A DNA stretch of 57,255 bases from a virus, in IMG/VR virus record IMGVR_UViG_3300046007_011961, positions 1 to 57,255 of that record; one strand, written 5' to 3'. The first letter of the stretch is position 1. Each line of letters starts with the position of its first letter. The position numbers and the translations under genes are program-made. The notes beneath the pieces were generated by a model. The model saw only the letters and a list, made by a program, of their open reading frames with translations. It had not been told where the DNA came from and made no database searches. This document shows positions 22,655 to 31,412 of this stretch, in pieces.

Positions 22655-22762
22655 CTAGTCTACGTTATAGTGAATCGCAAAAGCCAACAAAGCAAATATA
22701 GCTACTGTCAGTATTAGCGGCGTTGGAAGCTTGTTTAAAGCTGCAATGTTGTACGGCTCCAT
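22655..22762 (-). CDS. Membrane micropeptide (35 aa)
   Basis: ATG at 22760-22762 and TAG at 22655-22657. After a short N-terminus it has one hydrophobic helix (TPLILTVAIFALLAFAI). It fills the gap between two genes with no spare space, which supports it, but it is short. Confidence 0.45.
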   Translation of the reverse strand: MEPYNIAALNKLPTPLILTVAIFALLAFAIHYNVD

Positions 22763-22776
22763 AGATTTTCTTGAGT

Positions 22777-23124
22777 TTATTCGTCAAGCGTATCTTCAAT
22801 TTTCATTGTTTTACCCATCCATGCTTGAGGCCTGATATTAGTGAACCAGTCTTGTATACTGGGTATTCTACCCAAGTCCTCTTTTACATGCTGCTCGCCT
22901 ACCCATCTCGTAGGTATCTTCTTCCCGTTGCTGAGTGTGATTGTTATACCGAACTTCTGCTCACACTCATATATTCCTTCACTGTGATGTCTGAGAGCCC
23001 TGTGCCTGAAGTCGGCATAATAGGCTTTAGACTCATCGAACCAGTTATGGATAGGGAGGTAGTCTCCTACCTCCCCTCCCCATTTCTTCACACTACTCAT
23101 AGCGTGATGATAAGGATGACTCAT
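22777..23124 (-). CDS. DUF6915 family protein
   Basis: 115 residues that follow the family from end to end: MSHPYHHAMSSVKKWGG, DYLPIHNWFDESKA, FRHRALRHHSEGIYECE, WVGEQHVKEDLGRIPS and a closing AWMG. The many conserved His residues suggest metal binding, but the function is unknown. Its start overlaps the DUF6878 gene by one base. Confidence 0.8.
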   Translation of the reverse strand: MSHPYHHAMSSVKKWGGEVGDYLPIHNWFDESKAYYADFRHRALRHHSEGIYECEQKFGITITLSNGKKIPTRWVGEQHVKEDLGRIPSIQDWFTNIRPQAWMGKTMKIEDTLDE

Positions 23125-23576
23125 TAGAACTTGTCGTTATAAGTCTCTACAGATTGTACTCGCTCATTATACTCAAGCTGCCCTGTGCCGTCAGGATTAA
23201 TGGTTACAAGCCCATACGACCCTTCATTAATTTCCCAACCCGGATGCTTTGCCTCCAGAAGGCTATATACAACCTCAAGGATTAACCCTTCCGCAGTGTC
23301 CTCTTGTTCAATTATCTCGCTAATAAGTTCACCGTTAACAAATTTACTTGTTTTTGTAAATAGCTTGCATGGCTCTGCGTTTAAGTCTGTGTCCTCTCCA
23401 TTCTCATCTATAAAAGAAACAGAGTCTATCTGGCCGCTGTCGCCACTACCATCAAACTCAACTTCCACTCTAGCTATTTTATGTTTTTCTAGAAGCTGTT
23501 TAACAATTTCTCGATTCTTATTAACCAACTCGAGTGCTTCTTCTTTTTGTTTTGCTAATATTTGTAAGTAGTCCAT
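23124..23576 (-). CDS. DUF6878 family protein
   Basis: 150 residues. The pattern VEVEFDGSGDSGQIDSVSF, then YSLLEAKHPGWEINEGSYG and a final NPDGTGQLEYNERV is characteristic of this family in phages and plasmids. The N-terminus is helical. Function is unknown. It neighbours a DUF6915 gene, and I infer that they act together. Confidence 0.75.
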   Translation of the reverse strand: MDYLQILAKQKEEALELVNKNREIVKQLLEKHKIARVEVEFDGSGDSGQIDSVSFIDENGEDTDLNAEPCKLFTKTSKFVNGELISEIIEQEDTAEGLILEVVYSLLEAKHPGWEINEGSYGLVTINPDGTGQLEYNERVQSVETYNDKF

Positions 23577-23587
23577 GTTGTTTTAAT

Positions 23588-24397
23588 CTAGTTGTAGGTT
23601 CCGTAGTCTTCAGGCTTCATCGGATCATAACCATCCATCATTGCGAAAAACCGCTCTCTCGACAGTTTACCTTCACACTCATAAATAGCTGTCGCCAGAA
23701 TTTCTCCATAAACTCCGCCGAGTTGTTCTCGTATAGTGTCATCATCGCTGAAGTCTAGTTTACTGATGTCGTAACTGATCTTCATAAGCTCATTAGCACT
23801 AATCTTCCAACCTCGTCTAATAAGTTTATTTACTCTAAACAATGCACATAGCGGGAAACCGCTGCCGGCATAATATAGTTCTTTTGCAACGATAGCTTCT
23901 AAACTGAATTGATTTAGTACCAGTTTATCATCTTCAGTGTAGTAGTTTTTAGTGTGTACGAAATCAAACGTTTTGTGGATTTTTTCTACATCTCCACAGA
24001 ACCTAATAACTATCTGCACACCTGAGGTAAGTGTAATAGCGTTTCTTGAAACGTAAATCGGAGTATATTCACCCACAACCTCTAACTCTGCAAGCCGCTT
24101 TATAGGTGTTAGAGGAGTATCTAAACCAATTGTGACACCTGTGGCTGTTACTTGCAAAGGTATTCCACGCCAACCCATAAGGGCTGTATAGTATTCCGCA
24201 AGACGAAGAGCTGTCTTAGTATTTTTTAGATATATATCGTAATCATTGACAGGTTCATCTAGCAGCATACTGCTGATGCAGCCTCCAGTTACAATAAAAT
24301 CCCGCTCCACGTCTTCTCTAAGGTTACGATCCGTAATCGAGCTTACCCATTCTTTTACCTTATTTTTAATATTTTTTTCTACTTCTTTTTTATTCAT
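23588..24397 (-). CDS. Nucleotidyltransferase-fold protein
   Basis: 269 residues. Residues 34-57 (FIVTGGCISSMLLDEPVNDY followed by DIY) match the GG...DxD core of polymerase-beta nucleotidyltransferases such as tRNA CCA-adding enzymes and poly(A) polymerases. The third carboxylate is not certain. A helical C-terminal part follows. It could modify tRNA ends or another phage RNA or protein; the five phage tRNAs, mostly without encoded CCA, make tRNA an attractive but unproven substrate. Confidence 0.7.
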   Translation of the reverse strand: MNKKEVEKNIKNKVKEWVSSITDRNLREDVERDFIVTGGCISSMLLDEPVNDYDIYLKNTKTALRLAEYYTALMGWRGIPLQVTATGVTIGLDTPLTPIKRLAELEVVGEYTPIYVSRNAITLTSGVQIVIRFCGDVEKIHKTFDFVHTKNYYTEDDKLVLNQFSLEAIVAKELYYAGSGFPLCALFRVNKLIRRGWKISANELMKISYDISKLDFSDDDTIREQLGGVYGEILATAIYECEGKLSRERFFAMMDGYDPMKPEDYGTYN

Positions 24398-24401
24398 AGT
24401 G

Positions 24402-24566
24402 TTAATTATCGTTTGAGTCTGCTTCAGTTACGTACTTATCTAGTAGATCTATTTTTTCATCTAGCGCCTGATTGAGCTTCTCAATATCCCATTCATAAAT
24501 CTCTTGAAGCTCATCAAGAAGATCTTTGATTTTACTTATGCAGTCTGCTACTGATCTATTGCCCAT
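24402..24566 (-). CDS. Small helical acidic protein (54 aa)
   Basis: ATG at 24564-24566, TAA at 24402-24404. Nearly the whole protein is a coiled-coil type helix (SKIKDLLDELQEIYEWDIEK and on). It lies four bases from the ligase and four from the nucleotidyltransferase gene, which supports it. Not recognised. Confidence 0.55.
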   Translation of the reverse strand: MGNRSVADCISKIKDLLDELQEIYEWDIEKLNQALDEKIDLLDKYVTEADSNDN

Positions 24567-24570
24567 ATTT

Positions 24571-25707
24571 TTAAATATTAACTTCTTCTAGGTTTTTTGT
24601 TCTGATCTTAATTGTGTTGTTAAACCTGGGGATTCCGTCGCTGCTTAAATTCTGATACTTTACAGTTGCCTGCATTCCCAGTATATCTAGACGACGAGCC
24701 CACAGTCTTCGCTGATATTCAATTCCGCCCACAGGAACAGAATCAAATTCTTTACCGTCAGCCATGGCTAGTCGAAGAATTATACATCCTTCACGACTAC
24801 CCTTACCTTCTTTATAGCCTACAATCTCATACTCGTTTTCGTGAAAATCCTTACGTTTAAGCAAGTCTTTTGTACGCTTATGTTGATATAGACTATTACC
24901 TGTACGAATCATCTGCCCCTCGTAGCCTTCAGCCATATATTGCTGATATAAGCTATCCAACTCTTCTTGAGTGTGAGCTGAAACAGTATTTACGGGTTTT
25001 ACATATGGACTACGTAAGCCGTTAATTCCAATAAGCATTAGAAGATAATCCATCTGTCTCCGATTGAAAGGTTGCTCGGAGGTTGTGATTATATCGTATA
25101 CATGATATTGCACACTCTGTTTGCACCTCTCGATGTCCTCAGGATTAGCTTTAGGCTGCTTCACAATGCTCACGATTTCTTCAAACTTATCTTTAAGTTC
25201 GTGTGAGTACATTTCGCCGTCAAGAGCGAGCAGATCTGGGTATTGCTCAAACAACGGCTGCACAGCTTCTTTGATATGTTCTAGTGTTACGAAAGGTTTC
25301 CATTGTCGGCTAAATACTCCATGCCTCGTAACAATACAGCGCAAACCGTCTAGCTTAGGCTGACTGTATATAGGAAACACCAGCTTATCTTTATAATCCG
25401 TATAGTCTTTAGCAAGCATTGGATCTAATCGCAATGGGTGAGCTCCATCAAGAGCATCCACATCCTCAACATAACCCTCGTCTTTTTTCTTTTGCCATTT
25501 GGCTTTGGATTCTAGCTCTGCCTGTTCTTCTGCAGTAGTCTCGTTCTTTTTACCGATGTTTTTACCAATACACTTGGTAGGAGCACTGATTATCTTTTTT
25601 CCTTCTACTTGCCCACTTACTGTATGGTAGCATCCGTCTTCAAAGAATATCTGCCACTCCTGAATAGCCCCGGTGGAAGTATATTTGAATAGCTTGGGTA
25701 GGTTCAT
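24571..25707 (-). CDS. ATP-dependent DNA ligase
   Basis: 378 residues. Nucleotidyltransferase motifs are present: motif I QPKLDGLR with the AMP-binding Lys at 118, LALDGEMY, EGYEGQMIR, a KRTKDLLKRK segment and a C-terminal OB part ending GIPRFNN. An N-terminal part (LFKYTSTGAIQEWQIFF) resembles the WGR domain seen in some phage ligases. It would seal nicks during replication and after UvsE or HhH-type repair. Confidence 0.9.
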   Translation of the reverse strand: MNLPKLFKYTSTGAIQEWQIFFEDGCYHTVSGQVEGKKIISAPTKCIGKNIGKKNETTAEEQAELESKAKWQKKKDEGYVEDVDALDGAHPLRLDPMLAKDYTDYKDKLVFPIYSQPKLDGLRCIVTRHGVFSRQWKPFVTLEHIKEAVQPLFEQYPDLLALDGEMYSHELKDKFEEIVSIVKQPKANPEDIERCKQSVQYHVYDIITTSEQPFNRRQMDYLLMLIGINGLRSPYVKPVNTVSAHTQEELDSLYQQYMAEGYEGQMIRTGNSLYQHKRTKDLLKRKDFHENEYEIVGYKEGKGSREGCIILRLAMADGKEFDSVPVGGIEYQRRLWARRLDILGMQATVKYQNLSSDGIPRFNNTIKIRTKNLEEVNI

Positions 25708-25805
25708 TTTTTACGGCCTATTGTTTTTGTAACTGTAACTGTTTTACGGATGGTGACATTTCCCGACTTAACTGTTTTGACTCTACGAATAGTTGATTTC
25801 TTCAT
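25704..25805 (-). CDS. Basic micropeptide (33 aa)
   Basis: ATG at 25803-25805; TGA at 25704-25706 overlaps the ligase start (ATGA). The peptide is almost all basic and beta-prone (STIRRVKTVKSGNVTIRKTV). It probably binds DNA or RNA; short, so tentative. Confidence 0.45.
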   Translation of the reverse strand: MKKSTIRRVKTVKSGNVTIRKTVTVTKTIGRKK

Positions 25806-25813
25806 ACTGATTA

Positions 25814-26254
25814 TTATCTAATTATCATTCCTTCTTGAGGTTTGGTAGGGAAGTATTTGTCGATTTCTTCTACAGCCTCGCGAATCAGTTCCAGGGAGTT
25901 ATGACTCAACGACCAAAACTTTACACGATCCACATTATAATCATCTATATTTGGAACTACAGATATGCGTAATTTACTTTTTTCGTAAGTTGCGTGTGCT
26001 GTGAGCTGCCAATACATGGTCCAAATTCTCAAGTGCTCTCTATAATGCCATGACATATTATCTGTATGTATGACGCTGATACAGCACTGATAGTGTGTTT
26101 TTTTAATACATGTTGGATTGACACATACAAATAACCCAGGCTCGATTTTGTTTAAAAATTCTTTCGGGGTATCATTTAAATGTCTGGTAGGCCACAGAAG
26201 TTGTACACCTGCTCTAGCTGTGCTGCCTTTATTTACAAAATAAATATTACTCAT
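25814..26254 (-). CDS. Hypothetical protein (146 aa)
   Basis: A soluble protein with several Trp and His residues (NMSWHYREHLRIWTMYWQL) and Cys residues in the middle. No known motif. ATGA overlap with the upstream gene. Confidence 0.5.
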   Translation of the reverse strand: MSNIYFVNKGSTARAGVQLLWPTRHLNDTPKEFLNKIEPGLFVCVNPTCIKKTHYQCCISVIHTDNMSWHYREHLRIWTMYWQLTAHATYEKSKLRISVVPNIDDYNVDRVKFWSLSHNSLELIREAVEEIDKYFPTKPQEGMIIR

Positions 26255-26631
26255 TGTTTTCTGAAGTCTAGTTCGTCTTCAAATACTTTTCTTATATCTT
26301 CTGCTATATGATGTTGTGTGTTGAGTATTGCTTGCACATGTTCTGAAGATAGGGAATCTAACGTTCTCCATTGCAGCTCTTCTTTTCCATCTTTGCCTCT
26401 GGTGCCCCATTTAAACACAGTACGGATCTTTTCGTGAGGGTCGTTAGTGTAAACAAAGGCAGGCGTAGCAGGCTCTTTGTTTACGCTCCTTCTCACATAG
26501 TCTATACCGCCGTCCAGCATGTATTGTTCGCCATTAGCATCAGTGTGTGTTTTATAGTCGTGTCTATGCAGCGATTCTAAACGCGTACCATCGGGTGTTA
26601 TGATTGCGCTCACCAATAACTTATTCTTCAT
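26251..26631 (-). CDS. Hypothetical protein (126 aa)
   Basis: The N-terminal part has beta patterns (LLVSAIITPDGTRLESLHRH, GEQYMLDGGIDYVRRSV) and the C-terminal part is helical. The GTRLES...H pattern occurs in small uncharacterised phage proteins. Function unknown. It overlaps the upstream gene by 11 bases. Confidence 0.55.
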   Translation of the reverse strand: MKNKLLVSAIITPDGTRLESLHRHDYKTHTDANGEQYMLDGGIDYVRRSVNKEPATPAFVYTNDPHEKIRTVFKWGTRGKDGKEELQWRTLDSLSSEHVQAILNTQHHIAEDIRKVFEDELDFRKQ

Positions 26632-27262
26632 CTGTTTGTTTTTCCCACCAAAGCTCCTCGCCTTCTTTCCATTTTTCTTGTTTCTTTTTACAGTCGGTAC
26701 ATACAGTATGCCACCAGCCTGAGGTATACAGCTTTCCAGGCTTACCGTCGTTTTGACATATCTTACCGCTCATATGCTCTGCAAACGCAATCACACCGTC
26801 TACATAGCCGCAATACCTATCCCATGCAGCATGGATCTGTTTTTCAGATAAGCCGGCAACCTCTTCTTTTGTGAACTTCCTATAAACGTCGTGGTATACT
26901 CTAAGTGTGCCGAATTTTTCTTTTACTTGCGTGAATTTTACGCCGAAGCCTGGGAACTTTTCGTACCTATCAAATTTTGCAACATAGAGAATGTTGTTGG
27001 GTAGCTTAAACCACCGTTCAATTTTTCTACACTTGTTATGTAAAAATACTTCTAAATCGTATTGATACGGAAACTTCTCTTTTTTCAATATATAGCGAGA
27101 CCCTGCTCGCTGCAGCATGTCACACATTTCCCTGATAATAGGCTCCCAACCGTCTCCACATTCTAATCCCCAGCACATGCATGTTTCTGACATGTCTAGA
27201 GTATGTTCCTGAAAAATCTCAGGAAAGTCTACGTATAGCTTATCTTGCAGTTCTTTGTTCAT
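26621..27262 (-). CDS. Conserved phage protein with C-terminal Cys pairs
   Basis: 213 residues. The pattern MCWGLECGDGW, then VKEKFGTLRVYHD, an AAWDRYCGYVDGVIAFAEHM helix and KICQNDGKPGKL before GWWHTVCTDCKK is a recurring hypothetical family in phages and bacteria. Three Cys and a Gly near the end could hold a metal. Function is unknown. Confidence 0.65.
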   Translation of the reverse strand: MNKELQDKLYVDFPEIFQEHTLDMSETCMCWGLECGDGWEPIIREMCDMLQRAGSRYILKKEKFPYQYDLEVFLHNKCRKIERWFKLPNNILYVAKFDRYEKFPGFGVKFTQVKEKFGTLRVYHDVYRKFTKEEVAGLSEKQIHAAWDRYCGYVDGVIAFAEHMSGKICQNDGKPGKLYTSGWWHTVCTDCKKKQEKWKEGEELWWEKQTDEE

Positions 27263-27266
27263 AGCT

Positions 27267-27479
27267 TTATAATAATATCCTTATATTCACCTTTCTGTTA
27301 ATCTTAACCGCAATTTCTTCAACAGTTTCTTTGACAAAATATTTAAAGCCGTTAGTAAGCTCGATACTTGTCATTTTTTTATCGTCGTTGATTTCCTGGA
27401 GAGTAGCTATCATATCAACGTTGATATAGATAGGTGGTTCTGAATAAGATACAGTTAATTTAATTAGTGTTAGACTCAT
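27267..27479 (-). CDS. Small hypothetical protein (70 aa)
   Basis: A small beta-rich protein (SLTLIKLTVSYSEPPIYINV, SIELTNGFKYFVKETVEEI) that may be one SH3- or OB-like unit. It lies six bases from the RNA ligase gene. Not recognised. Confidence 0.5.
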   Translation of the reverse strand: MSLTLIKLTVSYSEPPIYINVDMIATLQEINDDKKMTSIELTNGFKYFVKETVEEIAVKINRKVNIRILL

Positions 27480-27485
27480 AAGCTG

Positions 27486-28532
27486 CTACCCTTTCTTCAT
27501 GTCGTAAGGCTGATTCATTACTTTCAGGCTCCACCAAGATTTTTGCAAAGCTTCTGACTTGATGGGCACTACCGACCGAATGACTAGACCTTCAGCGTTT
27601 GTTCTTCCGTTATCATACTTAGCTTCGTTAGCCATCTTTTGAAGTTCTTCACTAGATGGAAAATTATTTGCAGTGAATCTATGTAGTACAGAGACTGTCG
27701 GAATGTTGTGTAAGCTGCAAAAGCACCTAGTATAATCCCAGTCCAACCATTGCCAGGTTTTAATATTTTTTAGCTGAAAAGCAAAGAACGTAAGCTCTTG
27801 CAGTTTCATAGGGTTTCCTTGAATACCTGGACCGCATACTTCACCTTGAATAGCTAGTTCAGATCCGCTGAAGGATAATGCTTCTTCCAGCTTATACTTT
27901 CTAGCAACTTCCCAAAAAACATTACCCTCTGTCTCTTCAAGCTCTAGGTTTCTAGAGCACACTCTGAATTGTCCATCTTTATAGATAAACGTTCCACTAC
28001 TGCCGTCACATTTCAGAGTTGCAATGAACTCTTGCCCATTAAACCTAGATTCTCTGATTTCTTGTAGTGCTTTAGGTTCACTACGAAAATTCAACTCATC
28101 TGTTTTACTTATAATGCTTGTAGGGAAACTTCCTTTACTTTTTCCTGACAAATTACTTGCAGTAGGAGCTACCCATTTTTCTACACCAAGATGTACACTG
28201 ACCTCATTTCCCTCCACCCATTCTTGTGCAGGAGCACCTGCTGGTGCTGCAAGACTATCTAACACATGTAATGGTATTAGTAGCCCAGCACTATACTGAC
28301 CTTTTAGTTTAACTGTTTTAAGTCGAACCTTATCATCACCGACGTATGTCTCATCTAATAGTGCTTTTGGAACAAGTGAGTCTGGAAAGACCATTACGAC
28401 CAGCTCTCCCACACTATATAGTCCTTTTCTAGCTACAACATGCCAGCCTAGAACAGAGGCACGCTCAATCCTATCTGCTCCCTCGATAGGAGACAATTCT
28501 AGTACTTTTGCAATTACTGCTAATTTTTCCAT
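27486..28532 (-). CDS. RNA ligase, DRB0094 (TIGR02306) family
   Basis: 348 residues. The N-terminal OB-like part (LAVIAKVLELSPIEGADRIE) and ligase core are both present: motif I LKCDGSSGTFIY with the AMP Lys at 174, SRNLEL, then IQGEVCGPGIQGN, AEGLVIRS and WSLKVMNQPY. This family seals RNA, typically 3'-OH/5'-P nicks. Phage RNA ligases usually repair host-cleaved tRNAs, and this phage carries five tRNAs. Substrate is inferred. Confidence 0.9.
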   Translation of the reverse strand: MEKLAVIAKVLELSPIEGADRIERASVLGWHVVARKGLYSVGELVVMVFPDSLVPKALLDETYVGDDKVRLKTVKLKGQYSAGLLIPLHVLDSLAAPAGAPAQEWVEGNEVSVHLGVEKWVAPTASNLSGKSKGSFPTSIISKTDELNFRSEPKALQEIRESRFNGQEFIATLKCDGSSGTFIYKDGQFRVCSRNLELEETEGNVFWEVARKYKLEEALSFSGSELAIQGEVCGPGIQGNPMKLQELTFFAFQLKNIKTWQWLDWDYTRCFCSLHNIPTVSVLHRFTANNFPSSEELQKMANEAKYDNGRTNAEGLVIRSVVPIKSEALQKSWWSLKVMNQPYDMKKG

Positions 28533-28541
28533 AAGTTTAAT

Positions 28542-28934
28542 TTATTCTTCCCAACAAAACACCACATTGTCGAACTCACCAAGAGAGTCTATTAGATTAT
28601 GTTTAATGATTAGCTGCCAGATATAGTACCTGTTAGCCGCACCAGAACCTATCTTACTGATATAGAACTTTTGATGCGGCGCATTTTTAATTATCCCATG
28701 CAATTGATCTAGCTGCTCAAAGAACGGCTTAACGTACTCATCAGGCTTATAACAATCTGCTTTTACAGACGGATGTCTTTTGGTGATGAAGCCTATTGCT
28801 CTAGGATGGTTGCGTAACGCAGCCGCTCCGTCCGTACCTTGCCTGCTCTCATTATCTCCATAGACAAAATAAGTCTCAGGTGACTGATTTAACAGCTCTT
28901 CGGTTACTTTTATTTTTTGGTATGATGCAGGCAT
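28542..28934 (-). CDS. Conserved phage protein with YGDN...GAA motif
   Basis: 130 residues. The motif FVYGDNESRQGTDGAAALRN followed by HPRAIGFITKRHP, and KFYISKIGSGAANRYYIW, identifies a family of phage and bacterial proteins (I believe DUF7831). The Gly-rich loops suggest a nucleotide- or ADP-ribose-binding Rossmann-type fold, but function is unknown. Confidence 0.65.
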   Translation of the reverse strand: MPASYQKIKVTEELLNQSPETYFVYGDNESRQGTDGAAALRNHPRAIGFITKRHPSVKADCYKPDEYVKPFFEQLDQLHGIIKNAPHQKFYISKIGSGAANRYYIWQLIIKHNLIDSLGEFDNVVFCWEE

Positions 28935-28939
28935 AGGTA

Positions 28940-29176
28940 TTATTTAGAGTAGTAGTTCAAGCGTTCAATTTCTCGAAGCAGACACCACACAGCTTTACTA
29001 TAGTCTTTCTCTGCAGACTCGCCAGGCTTTCTTCCTGCCCGATAGATGTATTGAATCGCTTGGGCTACGTTTCCAGGGAAATGTTCGCTGATTGCGATGC
29101 AGGATATTCCTGTAGGATGCCAGTTGTAATAGTCCGGCTGATTAATTGTGCTGTCAAATTGTTTAGGGTCGACCAT
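28940..29176 (-). CDS. DUF3310 family protein
   Basis: 78 residues. The block GISCIAISEHFPGNVAQAIQ followed by YIYRAGRK and a LLREIERL helix is the core of the DUF3310 family, related in part to T7 gp1.7 nucleotide kinase. The whole domain is present. A role in nucleotide metabolism is known for T7 gp1.7 only and is not shown here. Confidence 0.85.
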   Translation of the reverse strand: MVDPKQFDSTINQPDYYNWHPTGISCIAISEHFPGNVAQAIQYIYRAGRKPGESAEKDYSKAVWCLLREIERLNYYSK

Positions 29177-29179
29177 AAT

Positions 29180-29371
29180 TTATTTTTCTTGTAGTAGTTG
29201 CAGGTACTCTACTCTTCCGTAGGTATCACCTGTATCGATTATACGTTTAACCAAAGCCAAAGCCTCTGTCACTCTTTTTTCAGTCAAATGCAGTTCTTTT
29301 TTAGTGTTGATCAGCTCTGTCTGTAGCGACTCTATATGCTGCCACAATTCTTTCGGTGTACTATCCATCAT
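29180..29371 (-). CDS. Small coiled-coil protein (63 aa)
   Basis: Almost all helix with heptads (LWQHIESLQTELINTKKELH). Overlaps the upstream gene by 11 bases and is three bases from the DUF3310 gene. Not recognised. Confidence 0.5.
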   Translation of the reverse strand: MMDSTPKELWQHIESLQTELINTKKELHLTEKRVTEALALVKRIIDTGDTYGRVEYLQLLQEK

Positions 29372-29669
29372 AATGATTTATCAAGCTATCCATCAGTAAT
29401 CTTATATCAATAGTGCTTACAGGCTTACCTGTTTTAGTTGGATGCTTTATCCATGTCATATAGCATTTGTGTATGCTTCGACTTCTACCGTAGCACGTCA
29501 TGGTCATCTCTACACTTACCTCCACGCCAAACATATCTCTATAAGTGTGTTGTTTAGATGGTTTAAACAGCTCTCGCTGGTCTTTGACGTTTACGTAAAT
29601 GCTTCTATACTTACGAGAACGTAGTACATAGGAGCATGCCTTGTACAATCGTACATGTTCTTCTATCAT
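29361..29669 (-). CDS. Hypothetical protein (102 aa)
   Basis: A basic protein with Tyr/Arg-rich segments (YVLRSRKYRSIYVNVKDQ). One Met start at 29669 fits. Its C-terminus is mixed. Not recognised. Confidence 0.5.
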   Translation of the reverse strand: MIEEHVRLYKACSYVLRSRKYRSIYVNVKDQRELFKPSKQHTYRDMFGVEVSVEMTMTCYGRSRSIHKCYMTWIKHPTKTGKPVSTIDIRLLMDSLINHYDG

Positions 29670-29682
29670 GTTTTTAGCTAAG

Positions 29683-30351
29683 TTAAACTACGAACTGGTT
29701 AAATGCGTTTTGCATCAATCCTAAGTAGTTTTGATAGTTGTTACAAATATCTGAATGGCTTGGTCTTTGAAAACTAAGCAGCTCATTTGTTACAAAACAG
29801 TTGTTGCGTGAGAGATAATCCTTTGCCATGTAAATATCGATTGCTCCATATTTAGCCATAAGACTATCGCTCCAATGCTGATCTGTATCGAAGCCGTACA
29901 TCAAAGCCTGTAATCCTTTTCTTGAGTAGGCTATAGTATGCATAGCAAATGCACTCCTCAACTTCAGAAGGTCTGCAGAGTATCTCTCTATAGGTTGCGA
30001 ATAAAACTCGTTTGTAAGTGTGGCTCCTAGATACAGCGCATCCCAGTCTTCAGGTAATTGCGATAAAGCCGCTTCGAGTTTCCTGTTTGTATATTCACTT
30101 CCTTTAGGGAAGTATACGTCATCCTCACATATTAATGCTGTATTGCATCCGTCTGCCAAAGCTTTTTCTACCGCATTACATATTGCTTTAGCACAGCCTA
30201 GTCTGCCGGATGAGGCTAGTACACCAGGTATACGCTCATATTTAGCTACACCCAACGCCTCAAATTCTTGAGTTGCTTCCTGCCAACGGTCAGGTCTAGA
30301 AGCTAGATTAACGCAGTACACATTATCGAAAAAGTTAAATGTACTTGTCAT
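29683..30351 (-). CDS. Glycosyltransferase family 25-like
   Basis: About 222 residues from ATG at 30349-30351 (MTSTFNFFDNVYCVNLASRP); the longer frame to 30414 lies within the upstream gene. GT25 features are present: VNLASRPDRW near the N-terminus, ICEDDVYF with the metal-binding EDD, and an AMHTIAYSRKGLQAL segment. GT25 enzymes transfer galactose or related sugars to lipopolysaccharide or collagen. Here it starts a set of sugar-modification genes; acceptor unknown. Confidence 0.85.
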   Translation of the reverse strand: MTSTFNFFDNVYCVNLASRPDRWQEATQEFEALGVAKYERIPGVLASSGRLGCAKAICNAVEKALADGCNTALICEDDVYFPKGSEYTNRKLEAALSQLPEDWDALYLGATLTNEFYSQPIERYSADLLKLRSAFAMHTIAYSRKGLQALMYGFDTDQHWSDSLMAKYGAIDIYMAKDYLSRNNCFVTNELLSFQRPSHSDICNNYQNYLGLMQNAFNQFVV

Positions 30352-31181
30352 ATTATTATACCATCTTCTAAGTAAATATCTTGCCAATTTTGTGGACCGC
30401 TTGGCCCGAACCATGTAGCTGGAAAAATTATTTGTTTTCCTGGATGGCTAGATAGGAAGGCTGACCACCAGCCAAATGTAGAATTTGTGCATATAAAATT
30501 AGAGCATAAGGAGGCTAACCATAACTGCTTCCAGTCAGCACAAACAGCGTTGGTAATTTTATCTTTTGGTAGATATTTCCCTAATGTCTCAGTGCACCAA
30601 GCATAGTCGTCTGAAACTATCAAATAATGTTTAGGGTTAGTAGCAGCATTTATCTCGAGTGCACGCTTCAAATACTCTTCAGTTGTTGGTGGATGTATTT
30701 CTGGATACTTTAGGTAATCACCTCTACGCACAAATACCGCTGTTGTATTTTCTACTAGCTGAGGAAATTCTTCTAATAAACTTGTTTTTATTTCTTCAGG
30801 AGCAGCAAACAAATCAACCACATCTTGACGATATGCCTTGAAATATTTTTCGCTTTGAAAATATCCGTTAAATTTTACAGACGTTACCCAGGTAGGGTTG
30901 ATTTCTTTATAATGAAATCCCTCCTCATGTATTTGTTGCCAATCATGTGCACCAGATTCTGGTACTGTGAAAGGATTAAAATCTACATTACGCAATATGT
31001 TTGATTTGTAATTTGCAGCCTGCCGTTCAGGGAATTTTTCTAGCCAAGCCACATGCATGTCGAACCTGGGTATGACATCAACCCCATTTTTTTTAGCATT
31101 CAATGCTTGGGCGTATGCATGAGCTATTTGGAACATCTGGTTCCCTAATCCTCCCATTAGTTTTGCTGAACTGTATAGCAT
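30348..31181 (-). CDS. Alpha-1,2-fucosyltransferase-like (GT11)
   Basis: 277 residues. GT11 motifs are clear: MGGLGNQMFQIAHAYA at the N-terminus, FVRRGDYLK for the GDP-fucose site, and CTNSTFGWWSAFLSS near the C-terminus. The usual HxRRGD motif has Val-Phe-Val before RRGDY, a small divergence. The stop overlaps the GT25 start. It would add fucose to a galactose acceptor, so the two genes may act in sequence. Confidence 0.9.
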   Translation of the reverse strand: MLYSSAKLMGGLGNQMFQIAHAYAQALNAKKNGVDVIPRFDMHVAWLEKFPERQAANYKSNILRNVDFNPFTVPESGAHDWQQIHEEGFHYKEINPTWVTSVKFNGYFQSEKYFKAYRQDVVDLFAAPEEIKTSLLEEFPQLVENTTAVFVRRGDYLKYPEIHPPTTEEYLKRALEINAATNPKHYLIVSDDYAWCTETLGKYLPKDKITNAVCADWKQLWLASLCSNFICTNSTFGWWSAFLSSHPGKQIIFPATWFGPSGPQNWQDIYLEDGIII

Positions 31182-31185
31182 AAGA

Positions 31186-31410
31186 TTAAACGCCGTCTAT
31201 GTATTCATCTACAGCATCACTTGCTGCGCTATACTCTGCTGTATGTGCGGATACAGGGAATACACCTGAAGCCCAGAAAACTTCACGGTCTTCTTCACCA
31301 TAATCCATCACAATGAATTTACCCTCAGGTATTGCTACATTGTAAGATTTCACACGGTCTGCCCAATACACGCAGTTTACTTTTTTATTTTTTGTTTTTT
31401 TATTATTCAT
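31186..31410 (-). CDS. Small hypothetical protein (74 aa)
   Basis: A Lys/Asn-rich start (NNKKTKNKKVNCVYW) is followed by a beta-like part (IPEGKFIVMDYGEED) and an acidic end. It lies between the fucosyltransferase and another small gene. Not recognised. Confidence 0.5.
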   Translation of the reverse strand: MNNKKTKNKKVNCVYWADRVKSYNVAIPEGKFIVMDYGEEDREVFWASGVFPVSAHTAEYSAASDAVDEYIDGV

Positions 31411-31412
31411 CG

